A DNA stretch of 64,000 bases from Salegentibacter_A chungangensis (GCF_042678405.1 NZ_JBHTLI010000001.1:2232001-2296000), one strand, 5' to 3'; numbered from the stretch's first letter, positions 8,192 to 16,498 are shown. A program made the numbers and translations. Notes: a model not told the origin generated them from the letters alone.

Positions 8192-8324
8192 GCACAACAA
8201 TGTATAACCGCAATTACGACGGATTCGACCACCTCCGAATCCACTTGGAATTGCTAAAGTCAATGTCAAACCGAATATTAACGCATATAAACCCGTAATT
8301 GACGGTTATACGAGACCGTTGGAG
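8192..8324 (+). repeat. attC11 (subtype D)
   Basis: 5' box GCACAAC (8192-8198), 3' box GTTGGAG (8318-8324). Distinct arms that still pair: GTATAACCGCAATTACG on the left with CGTAATTGACGGTTATAC on the right, one extra base bulged out. The flanking CGAGACCGTT is as in the other subtypes. Confidence 0.85.
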
Positions 8325-8431
8325 GTAATTTATATTAAGAATTAAACTATGATCTTAATTCAATTGAATTTTGATTCGAACAAACTGGTGATTCTATATA
8401 CTTTAAATAAGATTTATATTAACTTCAAAAC

Positions 8432-9343
8432 ATGAAAAATAAAACCATTTGGCCGGAATTAAAGTTTGATGAGCTAAAGCCAACGTTAGATACACTTCAT
8501 CAATGGATTCAAATAGTTGGTAAGATTAGATTAAAAACTATGCCATGGCAAAATCATTCATGGCATACAACACTTTATATTACTTCAAGTGGTTTCTCTA
8601 CTTATGGAATACCTTATCAAGGAAGAATATTCCAAATTGATTTTAATTTCAAAAAACACGAACTATTAATTAGTTGTTCAAATAAAGAAACTATCAATAT
8701 GAAATTGAAATCTAGAACGGTTTCCGATTTTTATGATGAATTATTTGAGAAATTAAAGTTAACAGGGATTGATATAAAAATTCATGATCGGCCTAACGAA
8801 ATAGAACCGGCCATTCCATTTAAAGAGAATACTATTCAAAAAGAATATGATCCGGAGCAAGCAAATAAATTGTGGATTACAATGCTAAAAATAAATGAGG
8901 TATTTCACCAATTTAGATCTAAGTTTATTGGAAAAGCTAGTCCAGTTCATTTATTCTGGGGTGCTTTTGATTTAGCTGTCACAAGATTTTCAGGAAATAA
9001 CGCTCCTCTTCATCAGGGAGGAATGCCCAATATACCTTTGGAAGTTATGCAAGAGGCCTACTCTAAAGAAGTGTCAAGTGCTGGATTTTGGCCTGGTTCA
9101 GAAGATTTTCCATATCCAATATTTTATTCATACGCTTACCCTAGTCAGGAAAATTTTGCTAAGCAAAAAGTTCTACCTGAAAAGGCATTTTACAATCAAG
9201 AGATGGGAGAATTTATTTTAAAATACGAAGATGTTAGAAATTCTGATCAACCAGAAAATATATTATATGACTTTTTACAAAGTACATATGAAGCGGCAGC
9301 AATAACCTCAAATTGGGATAGAGAGAACCTTGAGTTAAAATAA
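8432..9343 (+). CDS. DUF5996 family protein (cassette 12)
   Basis: Protein of 303 residues that fits DUF5996 over its whole length: an N-terminal WPELKFDELKPTLDTLHQW, HSWHTTLYI, the stretch IPYQGRIFQIDFNF, and the C-terminal core with IGKASPVHLFWGAFDLAVT followed by RFSGNNAP. The biochemical function is unknown; the conserved His and Trp residues suggest a ligand pocket. No signal peptide. The leader from attC11 to the ATG is about 105 bases and A+T-rich, so it could hold a promoter. Cassette ends agree less well than in cassettes 2-11 (GTTGGAGGTAATT at 8318 against AACTAGCACCAAC at 9343-9355, 10 of 13). Confidence 0.85.
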   Translation: MKNKTIWPELKFDELKPTLDTLHQWIQIVGKIRLKTMPWQNHSWHTTLYITSSGFSTYGIPYQGRIFQIDFNFKKHELLISCSNKETINMKLKSRTVSDFYDELFEKLKLTGIDIKIHDRPNEIEPAIPFKENTIQKEYDPEQANKLWITMLKINEVFHQFRSKFIGKASPVHLFWGAFDLAVTRFSGNNAPLHQGGMPNIPLEVMQEAYSKEVSSAGFWPGSEDFPYPIFYSYAYPSQENFAKQKVLPEKAFYNQEMGEFILKYEDVRNSDQPENILYDFLQSTYEAAAITSNWDRENLELK

Positions 9344-9348
9344 ACTAG

Positions 9349-9483
9349 CACCAACAACGGTTAACCCAAATTCGCGGTAACCGACAAAATTTGACTAATT
9401 TTAGAAACAAACCTGGTCCAGAACACGAGTACCAATCCTAACGGATTAATCCGCTCCACTTGTGTTAACCGAGACCGTTGTGA
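9349..9483 (+). repeat. attC12 (subtype A)
   Basis: 5' box CACCAAC (9349-9355), 3' box GTTGTGA (9477-9483). The inner hairpin carries a few substitutions. Confidence 0.88.
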
Positions 9484-9533
9484 ACAAGGCTCAGAAAAAT
9501 TTCCTTAGCTTTAAACTAAATTCAAATTAATTT

Positions 9534-10538
9534 ATGATTTCAAAAAAATTAATTCTCCTAAGCTTAATAACGTTTAATGTTGTTTTAGCTCAGAAGAACG
9601 ACTTTTCACTATCCGGAGAAACTTCTAATATCAAAGATGAAACTTATCTTTACCTAAGAGATCTTGTGAACGGCGGAGATATAGATTCAGCCTTGGTTAA
9701 AAACAATGAATTTATATTTAATACAAACTTACCTGAACCTGTTTTATACGTAATGCTCTACACAAAAGATCGTAAGAACTTTAAAGAATTATGGCTGGAA
9801 AAAAATCCAATGAGTTTTAATGCCTCAAAGAATTCATTTATGAATGCGAAAGTTACAGGATCAGAAACTCAAAACCTTTTCACAAAGATGCAGCAAACAG
9901 TTTATGCTAATATTAAATCAACCCCTAAAGATGCATTGAAAATAAAAGAAAAGAAATTCATCAATGAATATCCCAATTCTATACTTAGTGCTTATATCCT
10001 GGACGGTAATCAGGGATGGAGCCAAAATGAAATCGGAGAATATTTTTCAAAACTTTCTAGAAAAGTTCAAGTATCATCAATTGGAAAGAGAATAAAAAAA
10101 GATTTAGATAAAGGTATTCCGGATGTCGGAGAAAAATACAATGATTATAGTGCTCCTAATACGGTTGGAATTGAGAAGAAAATTTCCGAACTAAAAGGCA
10201 AATTAACATTACTTCAATTCTGGTCATCCTCCTGTAGTTATAGTAGAACTATGAATAATCAATTGACTCAGTTATATTCAAAATACCATTCTAAAGGGTT
10301 TGAAATAATTAGTATTTCTAATGATGTTAGTAAATCTAATTGGATGAAAGCGATCAAACAGGATAATTTAACCTGGCCACAATTAAGCAGTTTAGAAAGC
10401 TGGAATGGGAAGATATTTAGTGGCTATGGAATTCATTCCACTCCAACTAATTTTTTGATCGATAAAAATGGAGAGATAGTAGCGAGGAACCTTAGAGAAG
10501 ATAATCTGGAAAAAGAAATTATAGAACATCTTAAATAA
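9534..10538 (+). CDS. TlpA/ResA-like thioredoxin-fold protein with CxxS site (cassette 13)
   Basis: Protein of 334 residues with a Sec signal peptide (cleavage near VLAQ, residue 20), a DUF4369-like N-terminal beta domain (about 25-110), a helical linker, and a C-terminal thioredoxin-like domain of the TlpA/AhpC-TSA type (about 200-334). The active-site loop reads FWSSSCSYSR: the first cysteine is present, but the resolving cysteine of the usual WCxxC is a serine. The conserved cis-proline region HSTPTNFLID is present. The typical role is periplasmic thiol-disulfide exchange; with a single cysteine it may act as an isomerase-like, mixed-disulfide or peroxidatic protein. Cassette ends match over nine bases (GTTGTGAAC at 9477). 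Confidence 0.85.
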   Translation: MISKKLILLSLITFNVVLAQKNDFSLSGETSNIKDETYLYLRDLVNGGDIDSALVKNNEFIFNTNLPEPVLYVMLYTKDRKNFKELWLEKNPMSFNASKNSFMNAKVTGSETQNLFTKMQQTVYANIKSTPKDALKIKEKKFINEYPNSILSAYILDGNQGWSQNEIGEYFSKLSRKVQVSSIGKRIKKDLDKGIPDVGEKYNDYSAPNTVGIEKKISELKGKLTLLQFWSSSCSYSRTMNNQLTQLYSKYHSKGFEIISISNDVSKSNWMKAIKQDNLTWPQLSSLESWNGKIFSGYGIHSTPTNFLIDKNGEIVARNLREDNLEKEIIEHLK

Positions 10539-10556
10539 TCCGCACTTTCGCCCAGT

Positions 10557-10691
10557 TCACAACAACGGTTAACCCAAATTCGCGGTAACCGACAAAATTT
10601 GACTAATTTTAGAAACAAACCTGGTTCGGAACACGCGGACCAATCCTAACGGATCAATCCGGTACAAGTTGTCTTAACCGAGACGTTGTGA
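10557..10691 (+). repeat. attC13 (subtype A)
   Basis: 5' box TCACAAC (10557-10563), 3' box GTTGTGA (10685-10691). One C is lost just before the GTT (GAGACGTT) and the right arm has drifted (GTCTTAACC). Confidence 0.82.
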
Positions 10692-10713
10692 GTAATGTAA
10701 AATGACTTAGATA

Positions 10714-11109
10714 ATGAAAGTAACACTAATAAGTATTCCAGTACGAGATCAAGAAAAAGCCTTGAGGTTTTATACTGAAAAATTAGGCTTTATAAAGAAG
10801 AAGGATGAGCCTTTAGGTGGTGGAAATAGATGGCTGACCGTAGTTTCTAAAGATTGGCAAGATGGACCAGAACTATTATTGGAACCAGCCCCTAACCACT
10901 TTAAACCATCAAAGGTATATCAAGATGCATTATTGGAAGCAGGAATTCCTTGGACACAATTTGACGTTCAAGATGTATCTTCTGAATATGATCGGTTGAC
11001 AAAACTTGGAGTTGAGTTTAGTATGAAACCTACTGAAATGGGGACAGTAAAAGTTGCAGTTTTTAATGACACCTGTGGTAATAATATTCAACTCGTGGAA
11101 GAATTGTAA
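10714..11109 (+). CDS. VOC (glyoxalase/bleomycin-resistance) superfamily protein (cassette 14)
   Basis: Protein of 131 residues with two paired beta-alpha-beta-beta-beta modules typical of vicinal-oxygen-chelate proteins: IPVRDQEKALRFYTEKLGF at the start of the first and FNDTCGNNIQLVE at the end of the second. The usual metal-ligand pattern is incomplete (no obvious N-terminal His; Glu near the end of module one in LLLEPAP and Glu at the C-terminus), so the activity is uncertain; single-domain relatives include small-molecule binding or resistance proteins. VOC proteins are frequent integron cargo. The cassette termini match imperfectly (about 11 of 15). Confidence 0.85.
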   Translation: MKVTLISIPVRDQEKALRFYTEKLGFIKKKDEPLGGGNRWLTVVSKDWQDGPELLLEPAPNHFKPSKVYQDALLEAGIPWTQFDVQDVSSEYDRLTKLGVEFSMKPTEMGTVKVAVFNDTCGNNIQLVEEL

Positions 11110-11119
11110 AATACACTAC

Positions 11120-11241
11120 TACCAATAACGGTTAACCCAAATTCGCGGTAAACGATAAAATTTGACTAATTTTAGAAACCAACCCTGGTCCAGGGCACGT
11201 GGACTAATCCGTTCCATTTGCGATAACCGGAATCGTTGTAA
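11120..11241 (+). repeat. attC14 (subtype A, shortened)
   Basis: Degenerate 5' box TACCAAT (11120-11126), 3' box GTTGTAA (11235-11241). Some of the inner hairpin is missing (the right half after GGACTAATCCG is shortened) and the right arm reads GATAACCGGAATCGTT. Confidence 0.75.
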
Positions 11242-11528
11242 TGCATTTTAAATAAATCACGAACTTTATAACAATGCTGAGTGAAAACGATATACTCTGG
11301 TCCTGGCAAAAAAAGAATAAATAATTCCCTAAACATCTCAATTCAACTGCAAATATTAAATGGCATCTCTAATTTCTATTATAATAATACCAAGAAATTG
11401 CCCTCTAACATTCCATAAATTCTGATTGTTATTTCCCCTATATTTATACCGGTTTTAGCAAAAACTAACAAGAATAAAACCTCCCACAATAATAGTTGTG
11501 GTGTATTTAAAAACAGATAAAAACTAAA
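11242..11528. other. Long non-coding leader of cassette 15
   Basis: A 287-base stretch between attC14 and the antiporter gene, much longer than the 10-110 base leaders of the other cassettes. It is very A+T-rich with no open frame that looks coding on either strand. A short inverted repeat CCCACAATAATAGTTGTGG (11483-11501) lies about 30 bases before the ATG and could be an operator or a leader hairpin. A promoter is plausible but I cannot fix its elements. Confidence 0.4.
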
Positions 11529-12497
11529 ATGGTTATTTCATTATTGTTAATAATTATTGGATTTGCAGCTTTAATTTCTGGGGCCAACTGGTTAGTGGAT
11601 GGTGCATCTTCCCTGGCGAAAAAACACAATGTATCTGATTTAGTAATTGGATTAACAATTGTTGCCTTTGGCACTTCCGCACCCGAATTAGTGGTCAATT
11701 CCATTGCCTCGTTAAATGGATACCCAGATATTATATTAGGGAATATTATTGGGAGTAATAATTTTAATTTATTTATAATACTTGGTACGGCAGGTTTGAT
11801 TTACCCCATCACCGTTCAATCCTCAACAGTCTGGCGGGAAATCCCAATTTCATTGGTAGCAGCTATATTTTTAGCAGTACTTGCGAATAATTTTTTTCTA
11901 GATGAAATTTCTCAAATATCAAGAGTTGATGGGGGAATCTTAATCATAGGTTTTACTGCTTTTCTATTTTATATGTTCAGGCAGATGAAAAAAGAGAAAA
12001 ATATTGCAGTTTCTTACCAGCACAAATCAAATTTAAAAATATGGGGATTTATATTATTAGGTTTTACAGGTCTTATAATTGGAGGTCAACTGGTTGTTGA
12101 TAATGGAGTGCTAATAGCAACAAACCTGGGAGTAAGTGAAAAAGTTATTGGTTTGACAATAATTGCTGCAGGAACTTCTTTACCAGAATTATTAACGTCA
12201 ATTGTGGCGGCCACTAAGAAAAATAGTGATATAGCGATTGGAAATGTGATCGGTTCAAATATTTTTAATATTCTGCTAATATTATCTGTAAGTTCATTCA
12301 TCAATCCAATTTCATATAACCAAAAATTTAATTTAGATATTCTTATTTTAATAGGAGGAAGCATTTTTCTTTTTATGGCAATGTTTACAGGTAAAAGAAA
12401 AAGACTTGACAGATGGGAATCTGCTTTATTATTAAGCTTCTATTTAATTTATACGATCTATTTAGTGTGGAAGGAAATGCACCAAAACATCAGTTAA
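11529..12497 (+). CDS. Calcium/sodium antiporter, YrbG-like CaCA family (cassette 15)
   Basis: Inner-membrane protein of 322 residues with about ten membrane helices in two homologous halves. Each half carries the alpha-repeat signature of the Ca2+/cation antiporter superfamily: TIVAFGTSAPELVV followed by GNIIGSNNFN in the first, TIIAAGTSLPELLT followed by GNVIGSNIFN in the second. The acidic residues that bind Ca2+ and Na+ are present in both. It is expected to exchange Na+ (or H+) for Ca2+. Length is normal for YrbG. The stop falls in the AAC box of attC15. Its leader is unusually long and the flanking sites are degenerate, so this cassette may be fixed in place. Confidence 0.92.
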   Translation: MVISLLLIIIGFAALISGANWLVDGASSLAKKHNVSDLVIGLTIVAFGTSAPELVVNSIASLNGYPDIILGNIIGSNNFNLFIILGTAGLIYPITVQSSTVWREIPISLVAAIFLAVLANNFFLDEISQISRVDGGILIIGFTAFLFYMFRQMKKEKNIAVSYQHKSNLKIWGFILLGFTGLIIGGQLVVDNGVLIATNLGVSEKVIGLTIIAAGTSLPELLTSIVAATKKNSDIAIGNVIGSNIFNILLILSVSSFINPISYNQKFNLDILILIGGSIFLFMAMFTGKRKRLDRWESALLLSFYLIYTIYLVWKEMHQNIS

Positions 12498-12627
12498 CGG
12501 CCCATTATGCGTTATTCGAACAAAATAGATAATTTAGAGCTACCAACTAACAAAACAATAAGCCGACTCCAGAAGCGTCGGGACCACCTCCCTGATCCGC
12601 CAACTGGTCATAACAGAGACCTTTAGA
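12492..12627 (+). repeat. attC15 (divergent subtype E)
   Basis: 5' box AGTTAAC (12492-12498), 3' box CTTTAGA (12621-12627), with C in place of the G before the recombination point. Arms (CCATTATGCG on the left, CTGGTCATAACAGAGACC on the right) pair only partly. Position, length and boxes fit an attC that has diverged or decayed. Confidence 0.65.
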
Positions 12628-12734
12628 TGCAATTTTAAGCCACATCACCCTGAAATTTAACACATTGTAAAAAGCAATACAAGTTAATAAATATGTAAAT
12701 TTTTGGACTGATTTAAACTTCTAAAAACAAAGCG

Positions 12735-13193
12735 ATGAAAAAATTAAAATTTAAAAAGGAAATAAACGCATCAGCTCAAAAAGTATATGAAACGATGCTT
12801 GGCTTAAAAAATAAAAAAACTTACGAATATTGGACAGCAACCTTTAACCCTACTTCTACTTATGAAGGTAGTTGGAACAAGGGAAGCAAAATCCTTTTTG
12901 TGGGAGTAGATGAAAATGGCAAAAAAGGGGGAATGGTATCGGAAATTGCAGAACACAAACCTGCCAATTTTGTTTCCATCCGTCATTACGGATTTTTGGA
13001 CGGAGATACAGAAGTAACTACAGGGGAACAGGTAGAAAAATGGGCAGACGGATACGAAAATTACAGCTTTAAGGAAAATAGTGGTATTACAACCGTAACC
13101 GTAGAGATGGATGCGATTGAGGAATATTTGGATTTCTTCAATAAAACTTATCCAGAAGCATTAGATAGATTAAAAGAAATTTCAGAACAATAA
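12735..13193 (+). CDS. SRPBCC family protein (cassette 16)
   Basis: Protein of 152 residues with the START/Bet v1-like layout: KFKKEINASAQKVYETMLG at the N-terminus (first strand and helix), a mid beta sheet with SYEGSW-like and GSKILFVG segments, and a long C-terminal helix (about 128-150). It probably binds a hydrophobic ligand; many family members are uncharacterised. No signal peptide. Cassette ends align with one gap (CTTTAGATGCA at 12621 against TGCACCTAAC at 13198-13207). Confidence 0.8.
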   Translation: MKKLKFKKEINASAQKVYETMLGLKNKKTYEYWTATFNPTSTYEGSWNKGSKILFVGVDENGKKGGMVSEIAEHKPANFVSIRHYGFLDGDTEVTTGEQVEKWADGYENYSFKENSGITTVTVEMDAIEEYLDFFNKTYPEALDRLKEISEQ

Positions 13194-13200
13194 AAACTGC

Positions 13201-13334
13201 ACCTAACAAGGTTTAATCCAAATTCGCGGTAACCGATAAAATTTGACTAATTTTAGAAACAAACCTGGTCCAGAACACACGCACTAATCCTAACGGACTA
13301 TCCCGCTAACTTGTTTGAAAAGAGACCATTATCT
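13201..13334 (+). repeat. attC16 (subtype A, decayed right arm)
   Basis: 5' box ACCTAAC (13201-13207, exact RYYYAAC). The 3' box reads ATTATCT (13328-13334): the cleavage G is A, and the right arm has changed from GTTAACCGAGACC to TTGAAAAGAGACC. Confidence 0.75.
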
Positions 13335-13340
13335 TTTTTT

Positions 13341-14126
13341 ATGAAAAAAATTCTAAGAAAAAATATTGACAAAGCTTTTTCCTTGATTGGATATAAAATT
13401 ATTAATGATATCGAATTACAGAAACTATTAATAGATCAAGAATATGCAAATGAGCTCAAATTCATATTAAGTTTTGAACCCAAAAATCTAAATAAATATT
13501 TCGAAGTAAGAACTTTATCAAAATCACAATTAAGGCAAGATCTATTTGTTTTGAATGAATTAGATTTTAAGAATAATGGATATTTCGTCGAGTTTGGAGG
13601 CTGTAATGGCATCCTTCATAGCAATACGTATTTGCTTGAAAAGGAATTCAACTGGAAGGGAATAATTGCAGAACCTGGAAAAATTTGGCACAGTGAATTA
13701 AAATCTAATAGAAATGCATTCATTGAAAAAAAATGTATTTGGTCTGAAACAAATCAGGAAGTAGAGTTTAATGAACCTGAAATTGCATCATTATCGACTA
13801 TACAAGGATTTGGAGAGAATGATAATCATACAGAACTAAGAAAAATCGGAAAAAAATATTCGGTCAAAACTATTTCTCTAAATGATTTACTTAGAAAATA
13901 TAACGCACCAAATATTATAGACTATTTGTCTATAGATACGGAAGGGAGTGAATTAGAGATTTTAAAGAATTTTGAATTCGAAGAATATAAGTTTAAGATT
14001 ATTACCGTAGAACATAATTACACCGGTATTCGTGATTCTATTTATGAACTACTTACTAAAAAAGGGTATAAAAGAGTAAAAGAAGATTACTCGGAATTTG
14101 ATGATTGGTATGTTTTACAATCATAA
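13341..14126 (+). CDS. FkbM family methyltransferase (cassette 17)
   Basis: The ATG at 13341 is preferred over an in-frame TTG inside attC16, giving 261 residues. An FkbM-type SAM-dependent methyltransferase core is visible: LRQDLFVLNEL, the SAM-binding strand GYFVEFGGCNGILHSNTYLL (about 84-103), IAEPGKIW, and the downstream IDYLSIDTEGSELEIL (about 190-205), where the family has DxEGxE. Family members methylate hydroxyls of glycans, glycolipids or antibiotics, but the substrate here is unknown. There is no transmembrane segment or glycosyltransferase neighbour, so it is orphan cargo. Confidence 0.88.
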   Translation: MKKILRKNIDKAFSLIGYKIINDIELQKLLIDQEYANELKFILSFEPKNLNKYFEVRTLSKSQLRQDLFVLNELDFKNNGYFVEFGGCNGILHSNTYLLEKEFNWKGIIAEPGKIWHSELKSNRNAFIEKKCIWSETNQEVEFNEPEIASLSTIQGFGENDNHTELRKIGKKYSVKTISLNDLLRKYNAPNIIDYLSIDTEGSELEILKNFEFEEYKFKIITVEHNYTGIRDSIYELLTKKGYKRVKEDYSEFDDWYVLQS

Positions 14127-14131
14127 GCAAA

Positions 14132-14263
14132 GTCTAACAACGGTTCATTGCCAATAAGCGGCAGCCTTAGTAAGAAAATAATTATCTTGACCAACAAACC
14201 AAGTCTAAGCCGACAAGTCCGCAGCCCTACTCCCGCTACTTGTGTTAACCGAGACCGTTATAC
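14132..14263 (+). repeat. attC17 (hybrid: left half subtype C, right half subtype A)
   Basis: 5' box GTCTAAC (14132-14138, exact RYYYAAC), 3' box GTTATAC (14257-14263). The left arm GGTTCATTGCCAATAAGCGG is subtype C while the right arm CTTGTGTTAACCGAGACC is subtype A, so the inner arms pair poorly. Confidence 0.8.
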
Positions 14264-14289
14264 CAAATAATTTTATAGAAAATTCAACT

Positions 14290-15381
14290 ATGCAAGCTCC
14301 TAAAATCTTAATTGCTCTTTCAATAATACTTTCAACTTCAATTAATTACTCCCAAAGTAATTCGACCACAGAAGAAGAAATAGACTCATTTTTAAATGGA
14401 TTAACCGGTGAAGAATTTTCAGGAACGATACTGGTTGCTAAAAATGATAGTATAATTCAAAAGAGAGCTTATGGATTTGCCAGTAAAGAACTAAACGTTA
14501 AAAACGAAACTGATACAAAATTTAATATTGCCTCGATTACTAAAACCTTTACTGCAGTTGCAGTACTACAATTGTATGAGGCGGGAAAGATTGATTTAAA
14601 TGCACCAATCGGGAAATATTTAAAAGATTATCCCAACGAGAAAATCAGAGAGTCAGCAACAATATCTGAATTATTGACTCATACTGCAGGGCTCCCAAAC
14701 TTTTACGTCACCAACTTTCTAGATAGATGTAAATTCGGATTTAAAGAAGTTAAAGATTTCTTGCCGCTTTTTGAGAGTGAACCATTGCTTTCAGAACCAG
14801 GTGCAGAATATAATTATGATGCTGCTGGCTATGTACTACTTGGCTTAATTATAGAAGAAGTAACCGGCTCAAGTTATTATCATTATTTGAATAAAAATAT
14901 TTTCGAGAAAGCTAAAATGCCAAATACAGCGGCTTATAGTGTAGATGCCATAATTGAAAATAAGGCGAGCGGATATACTTTTGCCGGAGATACAACTAAA
15001 CCTTTAAAGAACAATATTTTCTATTTATCAAAAGCATCTCCGGGAGGATTCCACTATTCCACAGTTGAAGATCTTTTTAATTTTAATAAAGCTTTATTTA
15101 ATAATAAATTGATAAATCAAGAAACGCTAGAAGTAATGATCGAGCCGCGGGTAAAAGGTTACAATACTCACCTGGGATATGGCATTGATGTAGATCAGCG
15201 ATACAATGAAATTATCCTAGGCCACAGCGGAGGCTGGTATGGAATAAGTGGCGAGATAATCTATCTCCCAGAATCAGGTTATACCATAACAATTTTGTCT
15301 AATGTAGATTCAGCTATGGATTCAGGTAAAGCAATGGTTTCTGACTTTTTTAAAAATTTGCTAGCAGGAAATATCGAGTAA
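14290..15381 (+). CDS. Periplasmic serine hydrolase, beta-lactamase class C-like (cassette 18, first gene)
   Basis: The ATG at 14290 gives 363 residues; an in-frame start at 14242 lies inside attC17. A Sec signal peptide ends near NYSQS (about residue 21). PF00144 motifs: the catalytic SxxK as SITK in FNIASITKTFTAV, a second motif around NYDAAGY where relatives have YxN, and HSGG in the KTG-equivalent position near the C-terminus. Members include beta-lactamases, D,D-peptidases and esterases; the second-motif deviation argues for an esterase or peptidase rather than a true beta-lactamase. A paralogue follows after 21 bases in the same cassette, so the two are probably co-expressed. Confidence 0.88.
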   Translation: MQAPKILIALSIILSTSINYSQSNSTTEEEIDSFLNGLTGEEFSGTILVAKNDSIIQKRAYGFASKELNVKNETDTKFNIASITKTFTAVAVLQLYEAGKIDLNAPIGKYLKDYPNEKIRESATISELLTHTAGLPNFYVTNFLDRCKFGFKEVKDFLPLFESEPLLSEPGAEYNYDAAGYVLLGLIIEEVTGSSYYHYLNKNIFEKAKMPNTAAYSVDAIIENKASGYTFAGDTTKPLKNNIFYLSKASPGGFHYSTVEDLFNFNKALFNNKLINQETLEVMIEPRVKGYNTHLGYGIDVDQRYNEIILGHSGGWYGISGEIIYLPESGYTITILSNVDSAMDSGKAMVSDFFKNLLAGNIE

Positions 15382-15402
15382 AAATAAATCTAAATTCTAA
15401 AT

Positions 15403-16491
15403 ATGCGTAATTTTATACTATTCCTATTCTTACTTACATCAATTAGCACCAGTAATCTATATTCTCAGAATAGTGAAAATCTTGATTCAGAAATAACTTC
15501 ATTTCTGGATACATTAAACTCAAATACATTCTCGGGAATAATCTTAGTGGGAAAGAATGACAGTATTTTTAGCCAACGAACCTACGGCTATTCAAATATT
15601 GAACACAAGATCAAAAATGACAGAAACACTAAGTTCAATTTAGCTTCAATTTCAAAATCAATTACAGCTGTCGGAATTTTAAAGCTCTATGATCAGGGAA
15701 AAATTGAATTAAATAAGCCAATTGGAAATTATTTAGATGAATATCCAAACCAGAGAGTTTTAGACTCGGTTACCATCCATCAATTACTTACCCACACGGC
15801 AGGAACGAAAGCCATTTATGGAGAAGAATATCAAAGAACCAATAAGAACAGATATAGAGAACTGGAAGATTTTTTACCTCTGTTCGAAAATGATTCATTA
15901 GCATTTTCTCCCGGAAGTAAATATGAATATAACGGAGGAGGCTTTGTTTTATTAGCATTGATTATTCAAAAAGTAACGGGAGAAAATTATTATGACTACG
16001 TGCAAAAGAATATTTTTGATCCTGCAGGGATGGAAGATACAAAAGCACTCGAAATAGATGGTGTAAATTACAACACGGCCGATGGTTATTCTATTTATTT
16101 ACGTAAAGACAACTCTTTAGCCCGAAACGATTATTTAATATCAAAGGCTTCAGGGTCATCAGGATTTTACTCAACAGCTGAAGATCTATTTAAACTCTCC
16201 AAAGCATTAAGAAACTATGAATTACTTAGTAAAGCGACTACTGATCTGATGCTGGAACCTAAAGTGAAGGGCTATAATACACACCTGGGATATGGAATTG
16301 ATATTGATAACAGATATGAGGAAACTATCGTTGGACATAGCGGAGGCTGGTATGGAATAAGAACTGAATGGATGGATTTCTTAGATTCAAATTACACGGT
16401 AATCATTTTATCTAATCTTGATAATGACGGGAAAGAAAAAGTGTCAAATTTTTTCAAATCTAAAATTTCAGGAAAGCCAGAAGTAAAATAA
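15403..16491 (+). CDS. Serine hydrolase paralogue, beta-lactamase class C-like (cassette 18, second gene)
   Basis: Protein of 362 residues, clearly a duplicate of the preceding gene: both share GYNTHLGYGID and GHSGGWYGI near the C-terminus and the same order of motifs. A signal peptide ends near LYSQN (about residue 22). The SxxK is SISK in FNLASISKSITAV; the second motif region reads EYNGGGF, again not a classical YxN; HSGG is present. The start ATG is 21 bases after the previous stop. No further gene follows before attC18, so this is the only two-gene cassette in the array. Either a duplication occurred inside a cassette or two cassettes fused after losing the site between them; the short spacer shows no attC remnant. 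Confidence 0.88.
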   Translation: MRNFILFLFLLTSISTSNLYSQNSENLDSEITSFLDTLNSNTFSGIILVGKNDSIFSQRTYGYSNIEHKIKNDRNTKFNLASISKSITAVGILKLYDQGKIELNKPIGNYLDEYPNQRVLDSVTIHQLLTHTAGTKAIYGEEYQRTNKNRYRELEDFLPLFENDSLAFSPGSKYEYNGGGFVLLALIIQKVTGENYYDYVQKNIFDPAGMEDTKALEIDGVNYNTADGYSIYLRKDNSLARNDYLISKASGSSGFYSTAEDLFKLSKALRNYELLSKATTDLMLEPKVKGYNTHLGYGIDIDNRYEETIVGHSGGWYGIRTEWMDFLDSNYTVIILSNLDNDGKEKVSNFFKSKISGKPEVK

Positions 16492-16498
16492 CTTGGTA

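Noticed and set aside
11483..11501. Inverted repeat as a Rho-independent terminator
   Set aside because: No T run follows on either strand; more likely an operator or leader hairpin.
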